Positions 1-9,472 are shown, counted from the first letter of the stretch. The stretch: DNA of 57,148 bases from Neolewinella litorea (GCF_004803465.1 NZ_SRSF01000014.1:1-57148); one strand, 5' to 3'. Notes: generated by a model from the sequence alone, not told the origin. Numbers and translations are program-made.

Positions 1-212
1 CCATCCCGCGACCATTTATTGAAGTAGTAATGGACGATCTTCCAGGGTGGAAACTGAGAGTCGAGATTGCGCCACTGGCAGCCCGTGCGGGTCAGCCAGA
101 GAATGGCGTCGAAGACGTCACGCAGATGGTGTTTGCGCCTGCGCCCAATGGGCAGCAATGCTTTAACTTCGTCCCACTGGCTGTCAGTCAACCGAGCGAA
201 CTGCTGGGTCAT
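1..212 (-). CDS. IS5-family transposase, N-terminal part (partial at window edge)
   Basis: About 70 residues are visible, beginning MTQQFARLTDSQWDEVKALL and continuing through the TRTGCQWRNL and PPWKIVHYYF motifs of the DUF4096-type N-terminal domain of IS5-family DDE transposases. It would cut and join the element's ends. The ATG at 212 is supported by the second copy at 56390, which starts at the same codon. The catalytic DDE core lies outside the window, so completeness cannot be judged. The two copies differ at many positions, so they are related rather than identical insertions. Confidence 0.8.
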   Translation of the reverse strand, partial: MTQQFARLTDSQWDEVKALLPIGRRRKHHLRDVFDAILWLTRTGCQWRNLDSQFPPWKIVHYYFNKWSRD

Positions 213-298
213 GTTTCGTATAGTTTGGCGACTTACAAAACACGACTGGCAGCCTTTTGCTAAATCATATCTGGAAAATCATAATTTTAGACATGCTC
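1..298 (-). mobile_element. IS5-family insertion sequence, one end only (runs off window)
   Basis: The terminal inverted repeat lies at 277-298 and reads, on the minus strand, GAGCATGTCTAAAATTATG. The same terminus (GAGCGTGTCTAAAATTATG) recurs on the plus strand at 56304, followed in both copies by a near-identical leader and the same transposase N-terminus. The element extends leftwards out of the window, so its other end and target duplication cannot be seen. Family assignment rests on the transposase. Confidence 0.75.
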
Positions 299-360
299 TT
301 ACCATTTGGCCGTCACCTGACGCTGCCTCCTATTACCACATATTGTAAATCTGAAATTGT

Positions 361-492
361 CAATCGTAAATCTACCCGCCTCCGACGACGGCAAATGGTA
401 CTTTGTAAATGGTAATTTGCCAATTGTAAATCTACTCGCCTCCAACGCCGGCAAATTGAAAATTCCAAATGGTAATTTGCCAATCGTAAATC
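361..492. repeat. 60-bp AT-rich tandem repeat, two units plus a partial third
   Basis: Units begin at 361, 421 and 481, exactly 60 bp apart, each opening CAATYGTAAATC. Each full unit ends in AAATGGTAATTTGC. The tract sits between the IS end and the stop codon of the PHP phosphatase gene. Similar words (ATTTACCATTTG, ACCATTTACAATTTTG) occur at 23703-23738, suggesting a dispersed family. The period is a multiple of three, so an open minus-strand frame runs through it, but the frame has no gene-like features. Confidence 0.75.
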
Positions 493-495
493 CCC

Positions 496-1347
496 CTAGT
501 CCCACCCAGGAAGCGGTATAGCGGTAAAGTTCTCGCCATTGTAGATCCACACTGCTTCCGCACCGGCGTCCTGCAGGATCCGGTAAGCACGCGCGAAGCC
601 TCCGGTAATGTGCTCAGAGCGGTGGGCGTCTGAATTTACCTGTAGTCGGATGCCCCTGCGGTGCGCGCGCTCTACGATCCACGCGCTGGGGTAGGTATCT
701 TCCCACTCTCCCAGGTAAAGTCCGCGCGTATTTACTTCCAGGATGCAGCCGGCCCCCTGAATGGCTTCCAGAGTTTCTTCGACCGCGCGTATGTACCAAT
801 CGGCCCCTTCGTCCCAGTAGGTCTGGCGCACGTTACGCTTCTTGATGCGGTCAAGGTGGGCCACGATGTGCGGCGGATGCATGGTGACCATCTCTCGCAC
901 CAGGCCGTAGTATCGCTCCACCATTTTGCGGGCGTCGTTTCCGAAGATCGTACGGATACCTTCGCCGAAAACGGGTTCCGGACGCTGGAAACTCCACGGC
1001 GTACCGTCGGGCAGGCGATCGACGTAGTGGACGGCACCGACGGTAAAATCAAGTTCCGCCGCTACGATGTGCGGACTTTCGACGCTCATCAGGCCGGGCA
1101 AGTAATCGACTTCCAGACTTTTGTACAGTTGAATGCGGCCCGAAAACTCCTCCTGCAGCCCGGCGATCGTGCTACTGTACTCTTCCAGTATGCTTACCGG
1201 CATCGACCCTATGCCGTCAAGCGGGATCGGCGCGTGATCGCTAAAGGCATAGGCACTTACCCCCTGTTGCAAGGCTTGCTTTACGTATTCATAGGGTTCG
1301 CCGATACCGTCGCTGAAGCGGGTATGGGCGTGGTGGTTGGTGATCAT
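496..1347 (-). CDS. PHP-domain phosphoesterase, histidinol-phosphatase (HisJ) type
   Basis: A 283-residue cytoplasmic PHP-fold metal-dependent phosphatase. The N-terminus NHHAHTRFSDG carries the HxH metal motif. Further metal ligands are seen in FSDHAPI, the glutamate region around SLEVDYLPG, AHLDRIKK and the C-terminal NSDAH. Length and motif order match HisJ-type histidinol-phosphate phosphatases, which release phosphate from L-histidinol phosphate in histidine synthesis. No other his genes are nearby, so a different small phosphate substrate is possible. It stands alone, with the 60-bp repeats just after its stop and a divergent protease gene upstream. Confidence 0.8.
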   Translation of the reverse strand: MITNHHAHTRFSDGIGEPYEYVKQALQQGVSAYAFSDHAPIPLDGIGSMPVSILEEYSSTIAGLQEEFSGRIQLYKSLEVDYLPGLMSVESPHIVAAELDFTVGAVHYVDRLPDGTPWSFQRPEPVFGEGIRTIFGNDARKMVERYYGLVREMVTMHPPHIVAHLDRIKKRNVRQTYWDEGADWYIRAVEETLEAIQGAGCILEVNTRGLYLGEWEDTYPSAWIVERAHRRGIRLQVNSDAHRSEHITGGFARAYRILQDAGAEAVWIYNGENFTAIPLPGWD

Positions 1348-1511
1348 GGGTTTCAGGGTTGAAATGTGCTTCGTACGTACATAATCTGGACGATTCTGCT
1401 TTTTATCTGCAGAACCACCGTTAAATTCGAAGCCGTACAGACGTAAAAGAACAAAATTAGGATTAGTAAAGAGAATTCAACTGTCGAAGGCTTACTTTGT
1501 GAACCGTTGCG

Positions 1512-3188
1512 ATGATTTTTCACAAACCTAATTGCGCTCTTATGGAATGTAGACTTTTACTCTTTTTCCTTTTATTTGCCCTTTCCGGCCTGGTATCCGC
1601 CCAGCGAAACTGCGGATCGATGGCGTACCTGGAGGAGCAAATTCGTCAGGATCCCGCCCGTGAGTTGCAACTGCAGCAGCTGGAGCGCTTCACTGAGACC
1701 TTCGACCCCGGCCTCGCGAAAGCAATGGCCGGTGGCATCCTCACCATTCCGGTCATCGTTCACGTAGTGTACGAGAACAGCACCGAGAACATCTCCGACG
1801 CCCAGATCGCCAGCCAGATCACCGTGCTGAACGAGGATTTCCGGCGCCTCAACGCTGACCGCAGCAACACACCCGCCGATTTCGCGAACGTGGCGGCGGA
1901 TTCGGAGATCGAATTCTGTTTGACCTCCGTCATTCGGAAGTCCACCACCCGCGCCAGTTTCGGCACCAACGACGCCGTCAAGTCATCCGCTACCGGTGGC
2001 TCCGACGCCGTTACCCCCCGGCAGGCGCTCAACATTTGGATCTGCGAGATCGGTGGCGGCATTCTCGGCTACGCCCAGTTTCCCGGCGGCGCTGAATCGA
2101 CCGACGGTGTTGTACTCGATTACCGCTACGTAGGTACCACCGGTACCGCAACGGCACCCTTCAACCTGGGCCGCACGGCTACCCATGAGGTGGGCCACTG
2201 GCTCAACCTGCGCCACATCTGGGGCGACGGTGGCTGCAGCGTCGACGACTTCGTAAACGATACCCCCACTGCGGGCGGCCCCAACTACACCGGGGGAGCC
2301 TGTACCTACCCCGGCCCCAACAGTTGCGTACCCCGTGGCAAGAAAGGAGGTGAGGACCTGCCCGATATGTTCCAGAACTATATGGACTACTCCGACGACG
2401 GATGCATGAATCTGTTCACCATCGGTCAGAAAGACCGTATGTGGGCCGCCGTTAACGCTTCCCGCCCCGAACTGATCACCGCTGCCTGCGACGGCACCCC
2501 CCCGCCGCCCACGCCCCAGGAAATCTGCGACAACGGAATCGACGACGACGGCGACGGCCTTACCGATTGTGCCGACCCCGACTGTGCTTCCTTCGCTAGC
2601 TGTGCTCCTCCTCCCGGTGAATGTGTACCACCCACCGGACTGACGAGCAACACCGGTAAAGGTGGACGCGAACTGACCATGTCGTGGTCGGCCGCCAACG
2701 GAGCCCTCAGCTACTACGTGGAAGTTTACGAAGGAACCTCCCTCTACGCCTCCGGTACCATCAGTGGCACCTCGGCTACCGTGAGCATCAACAAGGGCAG
2801 CAGCTACAGCTGGAAAGTCCGCTCGAATTGCGCCAACGGCGCAGTATCGACCTTTGCCGAAACCTCCGTTTCCGGTCGTCGCACTACCATCACCTCCACG
2901 CAGGAACTGGGCGTTTATCCCAACCCCAGCGACCGGAGCGCCGTTACCGTGACCTGGAACCTCAACCCCACCACCCAACTCACCGCCGCTCCCCGCATCG
3001 TTGAGTCGGTCATGCAGGAAGTACAACTGGAACTGCGCGACCTGACTGGCCGGGTCCTCCGCCAGCTTTCGGTGAACGACAGTGGCAGCACCGATCTGGA
3101 CATATCCGACCTGAGCGCCGGCGTATACCTGATCAACGTCCGCGACCAGGATGGCTACTCGGTCAGTACGAAACTGGTCAAACTGTAG
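1512..3188 (+). CDS. Secreted M43 (pappalysin-type) zinc metalloprotease with T9SS sorting domain
   Basis: A 558-residue exported protease. A signal peptide ends near LVSAQ. The zinc motif HEVGHWLNLRH with the following GDGGC, and the Met-turn NYMDYSDDGCM, are diagnostic of M43 peptidases. Next come an Asp-rich calcium-binding-type segment (DNGIDDDGDGLTDC), a fibronectin type III-like domain and a C-terminal type IX sorting domain (LGVYPNPS ... VSTKLVKL). It should cross the outer membrane through the T9SS and be released or anchored. The ATG at 1512 is used here; the ATG at 1542 gives a more compact signal peptide and is equally possible. A -7-like TTACTTTG lies at 1492-1499. A strong terminator follows. 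Confidence 0.9.
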   Translation: MIFHKPNCALMECRLLLFFLLFALSGLVSAQRNCGSMAYLEEQIRQDPARELQLQQLERFTETFDPGLAKAMAGGILTIPVIVHVVYENSTENISDAQIASQITVLNEDFRRLNADRSNTPADFANVAADSEIEFCLTSVIRKSTTRASFGTNDAVKSSATGGSDAVTPRQALNIWICEIGGGILGYAQFPGGAESTDGVVLDYRYVGTTGTATAPFNLGRTATHEVGHWLNLRHIWGDGGCSVDDFVNDTPTAGGPNYTGGACTYPGPNSCVPRGKKGGEDLPDMFQNYMDYSDDGCMNLFTIGQKDRMWAAVNASRPELITAACDGTPPPPTPQEICDNGIDDDGDGLTDCADPDCASFASCAPPPGECVPPTGLTSNTGKGGRELTMSWSAANGALSYYVEVYEGTSLYASGTISGTSATVSINKGSSYSWKVRSNCANGAVSTFAETSVSGRRTTITSTQELGVYPNPSDRSAVTVTWNLNPTTQLTAAPRIVESVMQEVQLELRDLTGRVLRQLSVNDSGSTDLDISDLSAGVYLINVRDQDGYSVSTKLVKL

Positions 3189-3212
3189 GCGGCTACTAAA
3201 GCCCCCAACGTA

Positions 3213-3246
3213 AAAGCCCGGTGGTGCAGCTGCACCACCGGGCTTT
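3213..3246. terminator. Perfect 17-bp-arm hairpin after the M43 protease gene
   Basis: The 34-bp stretch is a perfect palindrome with arms of AAAGCCCGGTGGTGCAG, immediately followed on the plus strand by TGTTTTT-like sequence (GTTTTTG). It lies 25 bp after the protease stop and 39 bp before the stop of the converging gene. It can serve both strands, because the palindrome's own AAA/TTT tails give U-rich ends each way. Confidence 0.85.
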
Positions 3247-3284
3247 GTTTTTGTCCGCCGCCGGGGCGGATCGATCAATCCGTC

Positions 3285-5480
3285 CTAGCCACGAAGTTCG
3301 CGACGCTGCACGAAGGGCTGGTCGTAGACGCGCTCGCCCGTCACGCGGTAGATCGCATTGGCCAGCGCGCCGATCACGGGTGGCAGGGAGGGCTCACCGA
3401 GCCCCGTAGGGTCGATGTTGTTCTCCACGAAGTGGGTATGGATGGCACGGGGCGCCTCGATGTGGCGGATGAGGCGGTAAGTATCGAAGTTCTGTTGGTC
3501 GGGCTTACCGTCGGTGAAGGTGACGGCACCGAAAAGGGCATGGCCTACCCCATCGATGATGCCACCTTCGATCTGGTTGTGGGCCCCTTCGGGGTTGACC
3601 ACAATGCCGCAGTCGACGGCGCAGTGTACCTCGTTCACGCGGGGCTCACCGGCATCGAGCCGGGCTTCCAGTACCTGGGCTACGTAGGAGTTGTGGCAGT
3701 AGTAGGCGGCAACCCCTCGCTGGTCTTCGCCCGTTTTCCATCCGGATTTGTCGCGGACCAGCTTCAGCACGCCGGCGTAACGCTCGGGGTCGTAATCGTT
3801 TTCCTCACCGACCGGATCCTTAATGGCGCGGTCGAACAGCTCCAGGCGGAACTCAATGGGGTCCTTGCCCGCGGCTTCGGCCACCTCATCCAGGAAAGCC
3901 TGCTCGGCTCCGGCGATGAAGTTGGAACGCGGCGCCCGCCACGCACCGGTAGAGACGTTGGATTCGGTGGAGATATTCTCGGCCAGGTAGTTTTCTACCG
4001 TGCCCGCCGGGTAGCGGTTGGCAAATACGGGGCTTTCCCCGGCTCCGGTTCCCCGTACGTGGAAAGCGATCAAGCGGCCTTCCTCGTCGAGACCGGCCCG
4101 GTAGCGGACCAGATACTCGGGGCGGTAGGTGCCCTGTGTCATATCGTCTTCGCGGCTGTAGACCAGTTTAACGGGTACGCCGGCGGCCTTGCTGATGAGG
4201 GCTGCCTCGACTCCGAAGTTGCCGTAGAGCCGGCGGCCAAAGCCACCGCCCATGCGGGTCATCATGATGTCGATGTTGGCCTCCGGCATATCAAGCAGGG
4301 CACTGACGGTCTTGCGCAGGAACTCAGGGGTCTGGATCGGCCCCACCAGTTCCGCCCGGTCCTCCCAGACGTCGGCGAAGAAGTTCATCGGTTCCATCGT
4401 ATTGTGCGGCAGGAAGGGGGCCGAATAGGTGCGGTCGATGATCGTGGCCGCGCGTGCGAAGGCCGCTTCCGGATTGCCGTCGCGGCGGGCTTCTTCCGCC
4501 TTACCCTCCTGGAGGGTGAGCCGCAGGTTTTCCAGCTGGTCGGCGGTCGATTCCAGGGGGCTGGTCTGCTCCCATTCGATCTTCAGTTTTTTCTTCGCCT
4601 GCAGTACCCGCCAGGTATTGTCGCCGATGACGGCCACGAGTTGGGGGAAGGCGTTCACGTCGCTCCACTGCATCTCCACGCCTTCGGGCGCGGCGTCGAT
4701 GGTGACCACGTCGTGGATTCCGGGCAGCCCGCGTACAGCGCTGTCATCGACCGACTTCAGTTTGAGGCCGAAAGCCGGGGGGTGAACGATAGCGGCGTAC
4801 TTCATCCCTTCCCTTTGCAGGTCGAGTCCGAAGAGCGGCTGCCCCGTGGTAATCTTACGGGCATCCACGTTCTTGGTGGCGTGACCGATAATCTTGAAAT
4901 CGGCCGGATCCTTCAAGGTGACCTCTTCCGGCAGCGGAAGGGTGGCGGCCAGACTGGCCACTTCACCGTAACCAAGCTTCCGGTCACTGCCATCGTGGAA
5001 GATCATGCCATTCTCGGTACGCAGGCTACCGGCGTCGACGTCCAGTTGCTGGGCGGCGGCTTGCAGCAGCATATAGCGGGCCGTGGCTCCGGCCTTGCGG
5101 AGGGGTTCCCAGCCGTGGCGGATCGACTGGCTGCCGCCGGCCAGCTGCCGTTCGTAGTTGTCGGTGTCCAGCCCGGCCTGTTCCACGATTACGTTTTTCC
5201 AGTCTACGTCCAGCTCTTCGGCCACCAGCATGGGCATGGCGGTCTTCACGTTCTGTCCGATTTCGGGGTTCGGCGACATGATGGTCACTACGCCGTTGTC
5301 GCCGATCTTCAGAAAGGCATTGACGGCCACCCATTTTTCGGGCATGACGAGTTCGGGGCGGGCTTTTTCGGCCTTTTCACTCTCACAGGACGTCAGCCAG
5401 CTGAAGCCGAGCAGCAAACCGCCGCCGGTGGCGGCCGTCACTTTGAGGAAGGAGCGGCGGGAGGGTTGATTATGTGACAT
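3285..5480 (-). CDS. Molybdopterin-binding hydroxylase large subunit (isoquinoline 1-oxidoreductase beta / aldehyde oxidase type)
   Basis: A 731-residue xanthine dehydrogenase-superfamily subunit carrying the molybdenum cofactor. It starts with a twin-arginine signal (SRRSFLKVTAATGGG), so the folded enzyme is exported to the periplasm. The glycine-rich molybdopterin stretch TRMGGGFGRRLYG, the SVTGAWRAPRSNF-like segment (STGAWRAPRSNF) and the C-terminal GLGEPSLPP motif, with its likely catalytic Glu, are all visible. The organisation matches IorB-type enzymes that lack a fused FAD domain. The 2Fe-2S subunit gene ends 1 bp upstream, so the pair forms a two-subunit dehydrogenase. The substrate cannot be read from sequence; N-heterocycles or aldehydes are typical. 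Confidence 0.88.
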   Translation of the reverse strand: MSHNQPSRRSFLKVTAATGGGLLLGFSWLTSCESEKAEKARPELVMPEKWVAVNAFLKIGDNGVVTIMSPNPEIGQNVKTAMPMLVAEELDVDWKNVIVEQAGLDTDNYERQLAGGSQSIRHGWEPLRKAGATARYMLLQAAAQQLDVDAGSLRTENGMIFHDGSDRKLGYGEVASLAATLPLPEEVTLKDPADFKIIGHATKNVDARKITTGQPLFGLDLQREGMKYAAIVHPPAFGLKLKSVDDSAVRGLPGIHDVVTIDAAPEGVEMQWSDVNAFPQLVAVIGDNTWRVLQAKKKLKIEWEQTSPLESTADQLENLRLTLQEGKAEEARRDGNPEAAFARAATIIDRTYSAPFLPHNTMEPMNFFADVWEDRAELVGPIQTPEFLRKTVSALLDMPEANIDIMMTRMGGGFGRRLYGNFGVEAALISKAAGVPVKLVYSREDDMTQGTYRPEYLVRYRAGLDEEGRLIAFHVRGTGAGESPVFANRYPAGTVENYLAENISTESNVSTGAWRAPRSNFIAGAEQAFLDEVAEAAGKDPIEFRLELFDRAIKDPVGEENDYDPERYAGVLKLVRDKSGWKTGEDQRGVAAYYCHNSYVAQVLEARLDAGEPRVNEVHCAVDCGIVVNPEGAHNQIEGGIIDGVGHALFGAVTFTDGKPDQQNFDTYRLIRHIEAPRAIHTHFVENNIDPTGLGEPSLPPVIGALANAIYRVTGERVYDQPFVQRRELRG

Positions 5481-5481
5481 C

Positions 5482-5943
5482 TTAGCTTAGTTTTTCTGCC
5501 GCGGATTTGACGGCGGCGTGAATACGGGTGTAGGTTCCGCAGCGACAAATATTGCCGCTCATGCCGGCGCTGATCTCGGCCTCGTCGGGATTGGGGATGC
5601 CGTCGAGCAGGGCCGCGGCGCTCATGATCTGACCGGCCTGACAATAGCCGCACTGGGGCACGTCGTGTTCCAGCCAGGCCAGTTGCACGGGGTGGTCGCC
5701 GTCGGCGCTCAGTCCTTCAATGGTCGTGACGGGTTGCTCTCCGACCTGGCTCACCGGCAGGGAGCAGGAGCGGATGGCGGCACCGTCCAGGTGTACGGTA
5801 CAGGCACCGCAGGCACCGATGCCGCAGCCGTATTTGGTGCCCACCAGACCGAGCTCGTCCCGCAGGACCCAGAGCAGCGGCATTTCCGGTTCAGCTTCCA
5901 CGCTGCGGGGCTGACCATTTACGGTAAGGTTGAAAGTTGCCAT
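5482..5943 (-). CDS. (2Fe-2S)-binding subunit of the molybdopterin hydroxylase (IorA type)
   Basis: A 153-residue electron-transfer subunit with two iron-sulfur clusters. The N-terminal plant-ferredoxin cluster uses the Cys residues of [14 protein letters not shown] and the later C of RSCSLP. The C-terminal four-helix cluster uses [11 protein letters not shown] and [11 protein letters not shown]. Length fits the stand-alone small subunits that partner IorB-like proteins. It is transcribed first, with only 1 bp before the large-subunit ATG. The frame is open to 6351, but the upstream stretch is not conserved-looking. The ATG at 5943 places the ferredoxin fold correctly, and an ATG seven codons earlier (5964) is the alternative. 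Confidence 0.9.
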   Translation of the reverse strand: MATFNLTVNGQPRSVEAEPEMPLLWVLRDELGLVGTKYGCGIGACGACTVHLDGAAIRSCSLPVSQVGEQPVTTIEGLSADGDHPVQLAWLEHDVPQCGYCQAGQIMSAAALLDGIPNPDEAEISAGMSGNICRCGTYTRIHAAVKSAAEKLS

Positions 5944-6051
5944 GATTCTATTGTTGTAATCCATTAAAGGTAAGGGAAAAATTCCACCGTGTCCCCCGGC
6001 TAACGGAGTGGCCCGATCTATTCCCTCGCGGATGCTGTTTTTCCGGTACGC

Positions 6052-7200
6052 ATGTCCGCCCGCCAACACCATACGCGTTCCCTCTGGCGCCTCTTGCTGC
6101 CCTTGTCCGTCCTGCTCCTCTACGTCAGCGGGGGCTGCTCGGAACTGGGGCAACGACTGAAGTATTGGGCCGATCGCACCTTCGGGGAGGCCACCCCGCG
6201 CGACACCTACCGCTGGAGCCGCCCCTTCGATAAGATTACCCTGGCCAGGTGGGACTCCGCCTACCAGCGAGCCCTGGACGATACCCTCCGCGTTGACTTG
6301 CCGCATCAGGAGGTCTTTGGTGCCGATACGGCCATGCGCTTTTCCGCCCATTCACTGAACCTGCGGCTCCCGCCCGGAAGAAGATTGACGGTACAAGCCG
6401 AGGGCACCCCGCCCTTCGGTGAACTCTTCGAAGTGACGCCCGACGGCGAGCGCGAACGCGTGGCCTACTGGGATACCCTGAGCGCTTACCTTTCGTACGA
6501 AGGTCACGGCCCCGGCCCCGCCGACCTGCTGCTGATCGTACAGTCCCGCCCCTACCCTGCCGGACCGTATACCCTGACGCTGGTGAGCGAACCCGCCCTG
6601 CTCTTTCCCGTGGCAGGCCGCAACGCGGGTAGCATCGGCAGTTTCTGGGGCGACCGGCGCGACGGGGGGCGGCGCCGGCATGAGGGGAACGACATCTTTG
6701 CCCCGCGCGGTACGCCTCTGCTGGCGGTTGCTGACGGGCGCGTAGCGCGGGTGCAAAATGGAGGACTAGGGGGCAAAACGGTCTGGTTACGCGACCGGGA
6801 GCGCCGGCTGAACTATTACTATGCGCACCTCGATAGCCAGTTTGTCTACCGCGGACAGGCGGTGGCGCGCGGCGACACCATCGGCTGGGTGGGCAACACC
6901 GGCAATGCCCGCACGACCCCGCCCCACCTGCACTTCGGCATCTACGCCAACGGCGCGCGTGATCCCCTGCCCTATCTCCGGGCCGCCGATGGAGCCCCCG
7001 AGGCGCCCGCCGCACAGCCCGGAACGGTCATCCAGGTTCCGGAGCGGGGACGGCATTATCTGCGCGTAACCCCGGAGCGGGAAGGGACCGTGATCCGGCA
7101 ATTATTGGGCGGCGAGAGGATTCGGGATCTGGCCACTACGGGCCGGTACCACCGGGTGGCTACCGCGGCGGGAGAAACGGGCTACGTCAACTTCGACTAA
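6052..7200 (+). CDS. M23-family peptidoglycan endopeptidase-like lipoprotein with C-terminal SH3-like domain
   Basis: A 382-residue envelope protein. A signal peptide ends in a lipobox-like VSGGC, so it is probably lipid-anchored. Residues about 185-305 hold the LytM/M23 domain, with the zinc-ligand motifs RRHEGNDIF (HxxxD) and HLHFG (HxH) intact, plus the YYAHLD and GWVGNTG segments. The last 60 residues look like a bacterial SH3 domain ending GETGYVNFD. The fold hydrolyses peptide cross-links in peptidoglycan. It is divergent from the hydroxylase operon and convergent with the Crp-like gene. Confidence 0.88.
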   Translation: MSARQHHTRSLWRLLLPLSVLLLYVSGGCSELGQRLKYWADRTFGEATPRDTYRWSRPFDKITLARWDSAYQRALDDTLRVDLPHQEVFGADTAMRFSAHSLNLRLPPGRRLTVQAEGTPPFGELFEVTPDGERERVAYWDTLSAYLSYEGHGPGPADLLLIVQSRPYPAGPYTLTLVSEPALLFPVAGRNAGSIGSFWGDRRDGGRRRHEGNDIFAPRGTPLLAVADGRVARVQNGGLGGKTVWLRDRERRLNYYYAHLDSQFVYRGQAVARGDTIGWVGNTGNARTTPPHLHFGIYANGARDPLPYLRAADGAPEAPAAQPGTVIQVPERGRHYLRVTPEREGTVIRQLLGGERIRDLATTGRYHRVATAAGETGYVNFD

Positions 7201-7235
7201 AAAAAATACGCCCGCCTCCAAGTGGAGACGGGCGT
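7200..7235 (-). terminator. Rho-independent terminator for the Crp/Fnr-like gene
   Basis: The hairpin arms CGCCCGCCTCCA and TGGAGACGGGCG at 7209-7234 pair with one mismatch around a 2-nt loop. On the minus strand they are followed by a run of eight T (complement of 7199-7206), overlapping the stop of the M23 gene. On the plus strand no T run follows, so it mainly serves the minus-strand gene ending at 7359. Confidence 0.75.
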
Positions 7236-7358
7236 ACAAGTTCAAAACCGAGATTTGTTCAAAGTGTCAAAATGTAGCCTATAAAATCTTACACAAAGAA
7301 CGGTCAAATTATCCGATAGTGAGTTCACATCGGTTAAAAATTCCAATAAATAGTGTAA

Positions 7359-7937
7359 TTATTTCAGTCCTTGTTTGATTCGGCTAAGGGATTGGGGCCG
7401 CACGCCGATGTAATTGGCTACGATGCCGGAGGGAATCCGCTCGATGAGCTCAGGGTACCGTTCCCTAAAAAAGAGATACCGTTCCGTAGCTTTGAGTGGA
7501 AGCATCTGGGATTTTTCCTGCATCATATCGGTGAGCCGATCGATGAAAATCGCCTGCATCATCGACCTGCTTCGGTCTTGTTGTTTGATTTCACGCATCA
7601 CGTGATGATCGATGACGGCCACGTGGCAGTCCGAAATACACTCACAAGTGAAATGCGCCAACTGGTCGTAGAGCGTGGCGTACACGCAAGCCACGAATTC
7701 CCCGGGGCCGGCCACCAGTTGCGTGCAGATGTTGCCCTCATCGTCGGTAACGTAAAGTCTGACGTAACCGGACAGCAAGAACAGGGTAGGGGGAAGCGGG
7801 TCGCCCTCTCCGAAAATGTGCGCTTTTGCCTGATAGGTCCGGTGGCCTACGTAGCTCACGAGCCGTTCTGCAGACTCGACGTCGACACCATTCTCCAGTA
7901 AGGTATCAACGATCGGCCTGAGGGTTTCCGATTGCAT
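7359..7937 (-). CDS. Crp/Fnr-family transcriptional regulator
   Basis: A 192-residue DNA-binding protein. Residues about 20-120 form a cyclic-nucleotide-binding-type beta roll (PTLFLLSGYVRLYVTDDEGN, PGEFVACVYATL). The C-terminal winged helix ends IPSGIVANYIGVRPQSLSRIKQGL, the recognition helix typical of Bacteroidota Crp/Fnr proteins. The phosphate-binding signature of true cAMP receptors is not evident, and no Fe-S Cys set is seen, so the ligand is unknown. It is monocistronic, with a terminator about 125 bp after the stop and RlmD ending 52 bp upstream of its start. Confidence 0.85.
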   Translation of the reverse strand: MQSETLRPIVDTLLENGVDVESAERLVSYVGHRTYQAKAHIFGEGDPLPPTLFLLSGYVRLYVTDDEGNICTQLVAGPGEFVACVYATLYDQLAHFTCECISDCHVAVIDHHVMREIKQQDRSRSMMQAIFIDRLTDMMQEKSQMLPLKATERYLFFRERYPELIERIPSGIVANYIGVRPQSLSRIKQGLK

Positions 7938-7989
7938 TTTAATGTATCCTGATGCGCCCAGCGATAGCTGGATCTAGCCCTTATTCGAT

Positions 7990-9414
7990 TTACAAGTTAC
8001 GCAACGCCAACAGAACGACGTTCTCCACGTGACTGGTGTGCGGAAACATATCCACCGGTCGGGCCTTGAGGATCTCGTAGCGTTCGTCGAGTAGGGAGAG
8101 GTCGCGGGCCTGGGTAGCGGGGTTGCAGCTGACGTACACGATCCGCGGAACCTGTAGTTCCAATAGCATATTCAGCACTTTGGGGTGCATGCCGGCGCGG
8201 GGCGGGTCGGTAATCAGTACGTCGGGCCGCCCGTGTTCCGCGGCGAAGGCGTCGGTCAGGATGTCCTGCACCTGCCCGGCATAGAAGGTCGCGTTCCCGA
8301 CACTATTCAGGCGGGCGTTTTCGCGGGCGTCGTCGATGGCCGCGCTGATCTCTTCTATCCCCACTACTTTCCGGCACCGGTCGGCAACGTAGAGAGCAAT
8401 GGAACCCAGTCCGGTATACAGGTCGTACACGTTCTCCGTGCCGGTCAATCCGGCGAAATCGCGGGCGATGGCGTAAAGGCGTTCGGCCTGCCGCGTGTTG
8501 GTCTGGAAGAACGACTTGGGCCCAATACGGAAAGAAACGTGGTCGAGCCGTTCGGTGATGTATTCCAGTCCGGCGTAATGGACCATTTCCAGGTCCATGA
8601 GGTATTCATTGATCTTGGGGTTAATGCAGTAAAAAAGGCTGCTGATGTGCTGCCCGTAGCGTTCTAGTGCCGCTTCCAGGAACCCCTGTATGGCGGGCTG
8701 ATCGTCTTCGAAAAAGGCGATCACGACCATGCATTCCTCTGTGGTGGTGGTGCGTACCATCATCTGCCGCAGGAGTCCGTGCCGTTCCCGCATATCGAAG
8801 AAGGGAATCCCCAATTCCGTGGCCAGGGCCCGCAGGCCGTTGCGCAGTTCGTTGCTGGGTCCGTGCTGCAAGTGGCACTCCTCGATCTGGATTAGTTTGT
8901 CGTAGGCACCGGCTTTGTGGAAACCGATCACGGGTTCCTCGTTGTTGATGTCGGTCCCGATCTCCTCAGTGGTAAGCCAACGGCGGTTGGCGCAGCCGAA
9001 TTCCAGCTTGTTGCGGTAGAAGCGGATGTCTTCGCTGCCGAGGATCGGTTGCCATTCCTTTACCTCCACCTTGCCGAGGCGGCGGAAGGCATCGTGGACC
9101 ATGCGTTCTTTCTCCCGCAATTGGCCGGAATAGGCGAAGTGCTGCCATTTGCAGCCTCCGCACACGCCGAAGTGCTGGCAGAAGGGCTCTACCCGCTCGT
9201 CCGATCGCTTGTGAAAATGCAGGGGTGCGGCGAAAAGCACCTTCTTTTTCTTGCGGAAAGGGCGTACGTCGACAACGTCGCCCGGGGCCACATCCTCCAC
9301 GAATACAGTCATACCTTCCTCAGTCTTGCCCACGCAAAACCCCTTGTCGGCCAGGCCGGTGATCGTCACCTGATCGATGCGGGCGGGGAAACGGTTCTTT
9401 CTATGGCGTGCCAT
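7990..9414 (-). CDS. rlmD: 23S rRNA (uracil-5-)-methyltransferase, RlmD/RumA type
   Basis: A 474-residue SAM-dependent RNA methyltransferase of the TrmA/RumA superfamily. It opens with a TRAM RNA-binding domain (IDQVTITGLADKGFCVGK). The [4Fe-4S] cysteines appear as FCQHFGVCGGC plus EECHLQHG. The SAM motif YDLYTGLGSIALYVA and the catalytic Cys in VYVSCNPATQARD follow. RlmD methylates U1939 of 23S rRNA in E. coli; Bacteroidota paralogs may target other uridines, so site specificity is inferred. It stands alone, with the sugar isomerase ending 58 bp upstream on the same strand. Confidence 0.85.
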   Translation of the reverse strand: MARHRKNRFPARIDQVTITGLADKGFCVGKTEEGMTVFVEDVAPGDVVDVRPFRKKKKVLFAAPLHFHKRSDERVEPFCQHFGVCGGCKWQHFAYSGQLREKERMVHDAFRRLGKVEVKEWQPILGSEDIRFYRNKLEFGCANRRWLTTEEIGTDINNEEPVIGFHKAGAYDKLIQIEECHLQHGPSNELRNGLRALATELGIPFFDMRERHGLLRQMMVRTTTTEECMVVIAFFEDDQPAIQGFLEAALERYGQHISSLFYCINPKINEYLMDLEMVHYAGLEYITERLDHVSFRIGPKSFFQTNTRQAERLYAIARDFAGLTGTENVYDLYTGLGSIALYVADRCRKVVGIEEISAAIDDARENARLNSVGNATFYAGQVQDILTDAFAAEHGRPDVLITDPPRAGMHPKVLNMLLELQVPRIVYVSCNPATQARDLSLLDERYEILKARPVDMFPHTSHVENVVLLALRNL

Positions 9415-9472
9415 GGGGGTAGGTTTAGGGGCGGCGAAGGTAAGCCGCAGGTGACCATTCCCCGGTTAGGGG

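Noticed and set aside
3432..5477. 681-codon plus-strand open frame opposite the molybdopterin subunit
   Set aside because: Antisense shadow of a well-supported gene, with Gly/Val/His-rich composition and no domain.
5944..6351. Long N-terminal extension of the 2Fe-2S subunit frame
   Set aside because: The ferredoxin fold begins right after the ATG at 5943, and the extension runs antisense into the start of the M23 gene.
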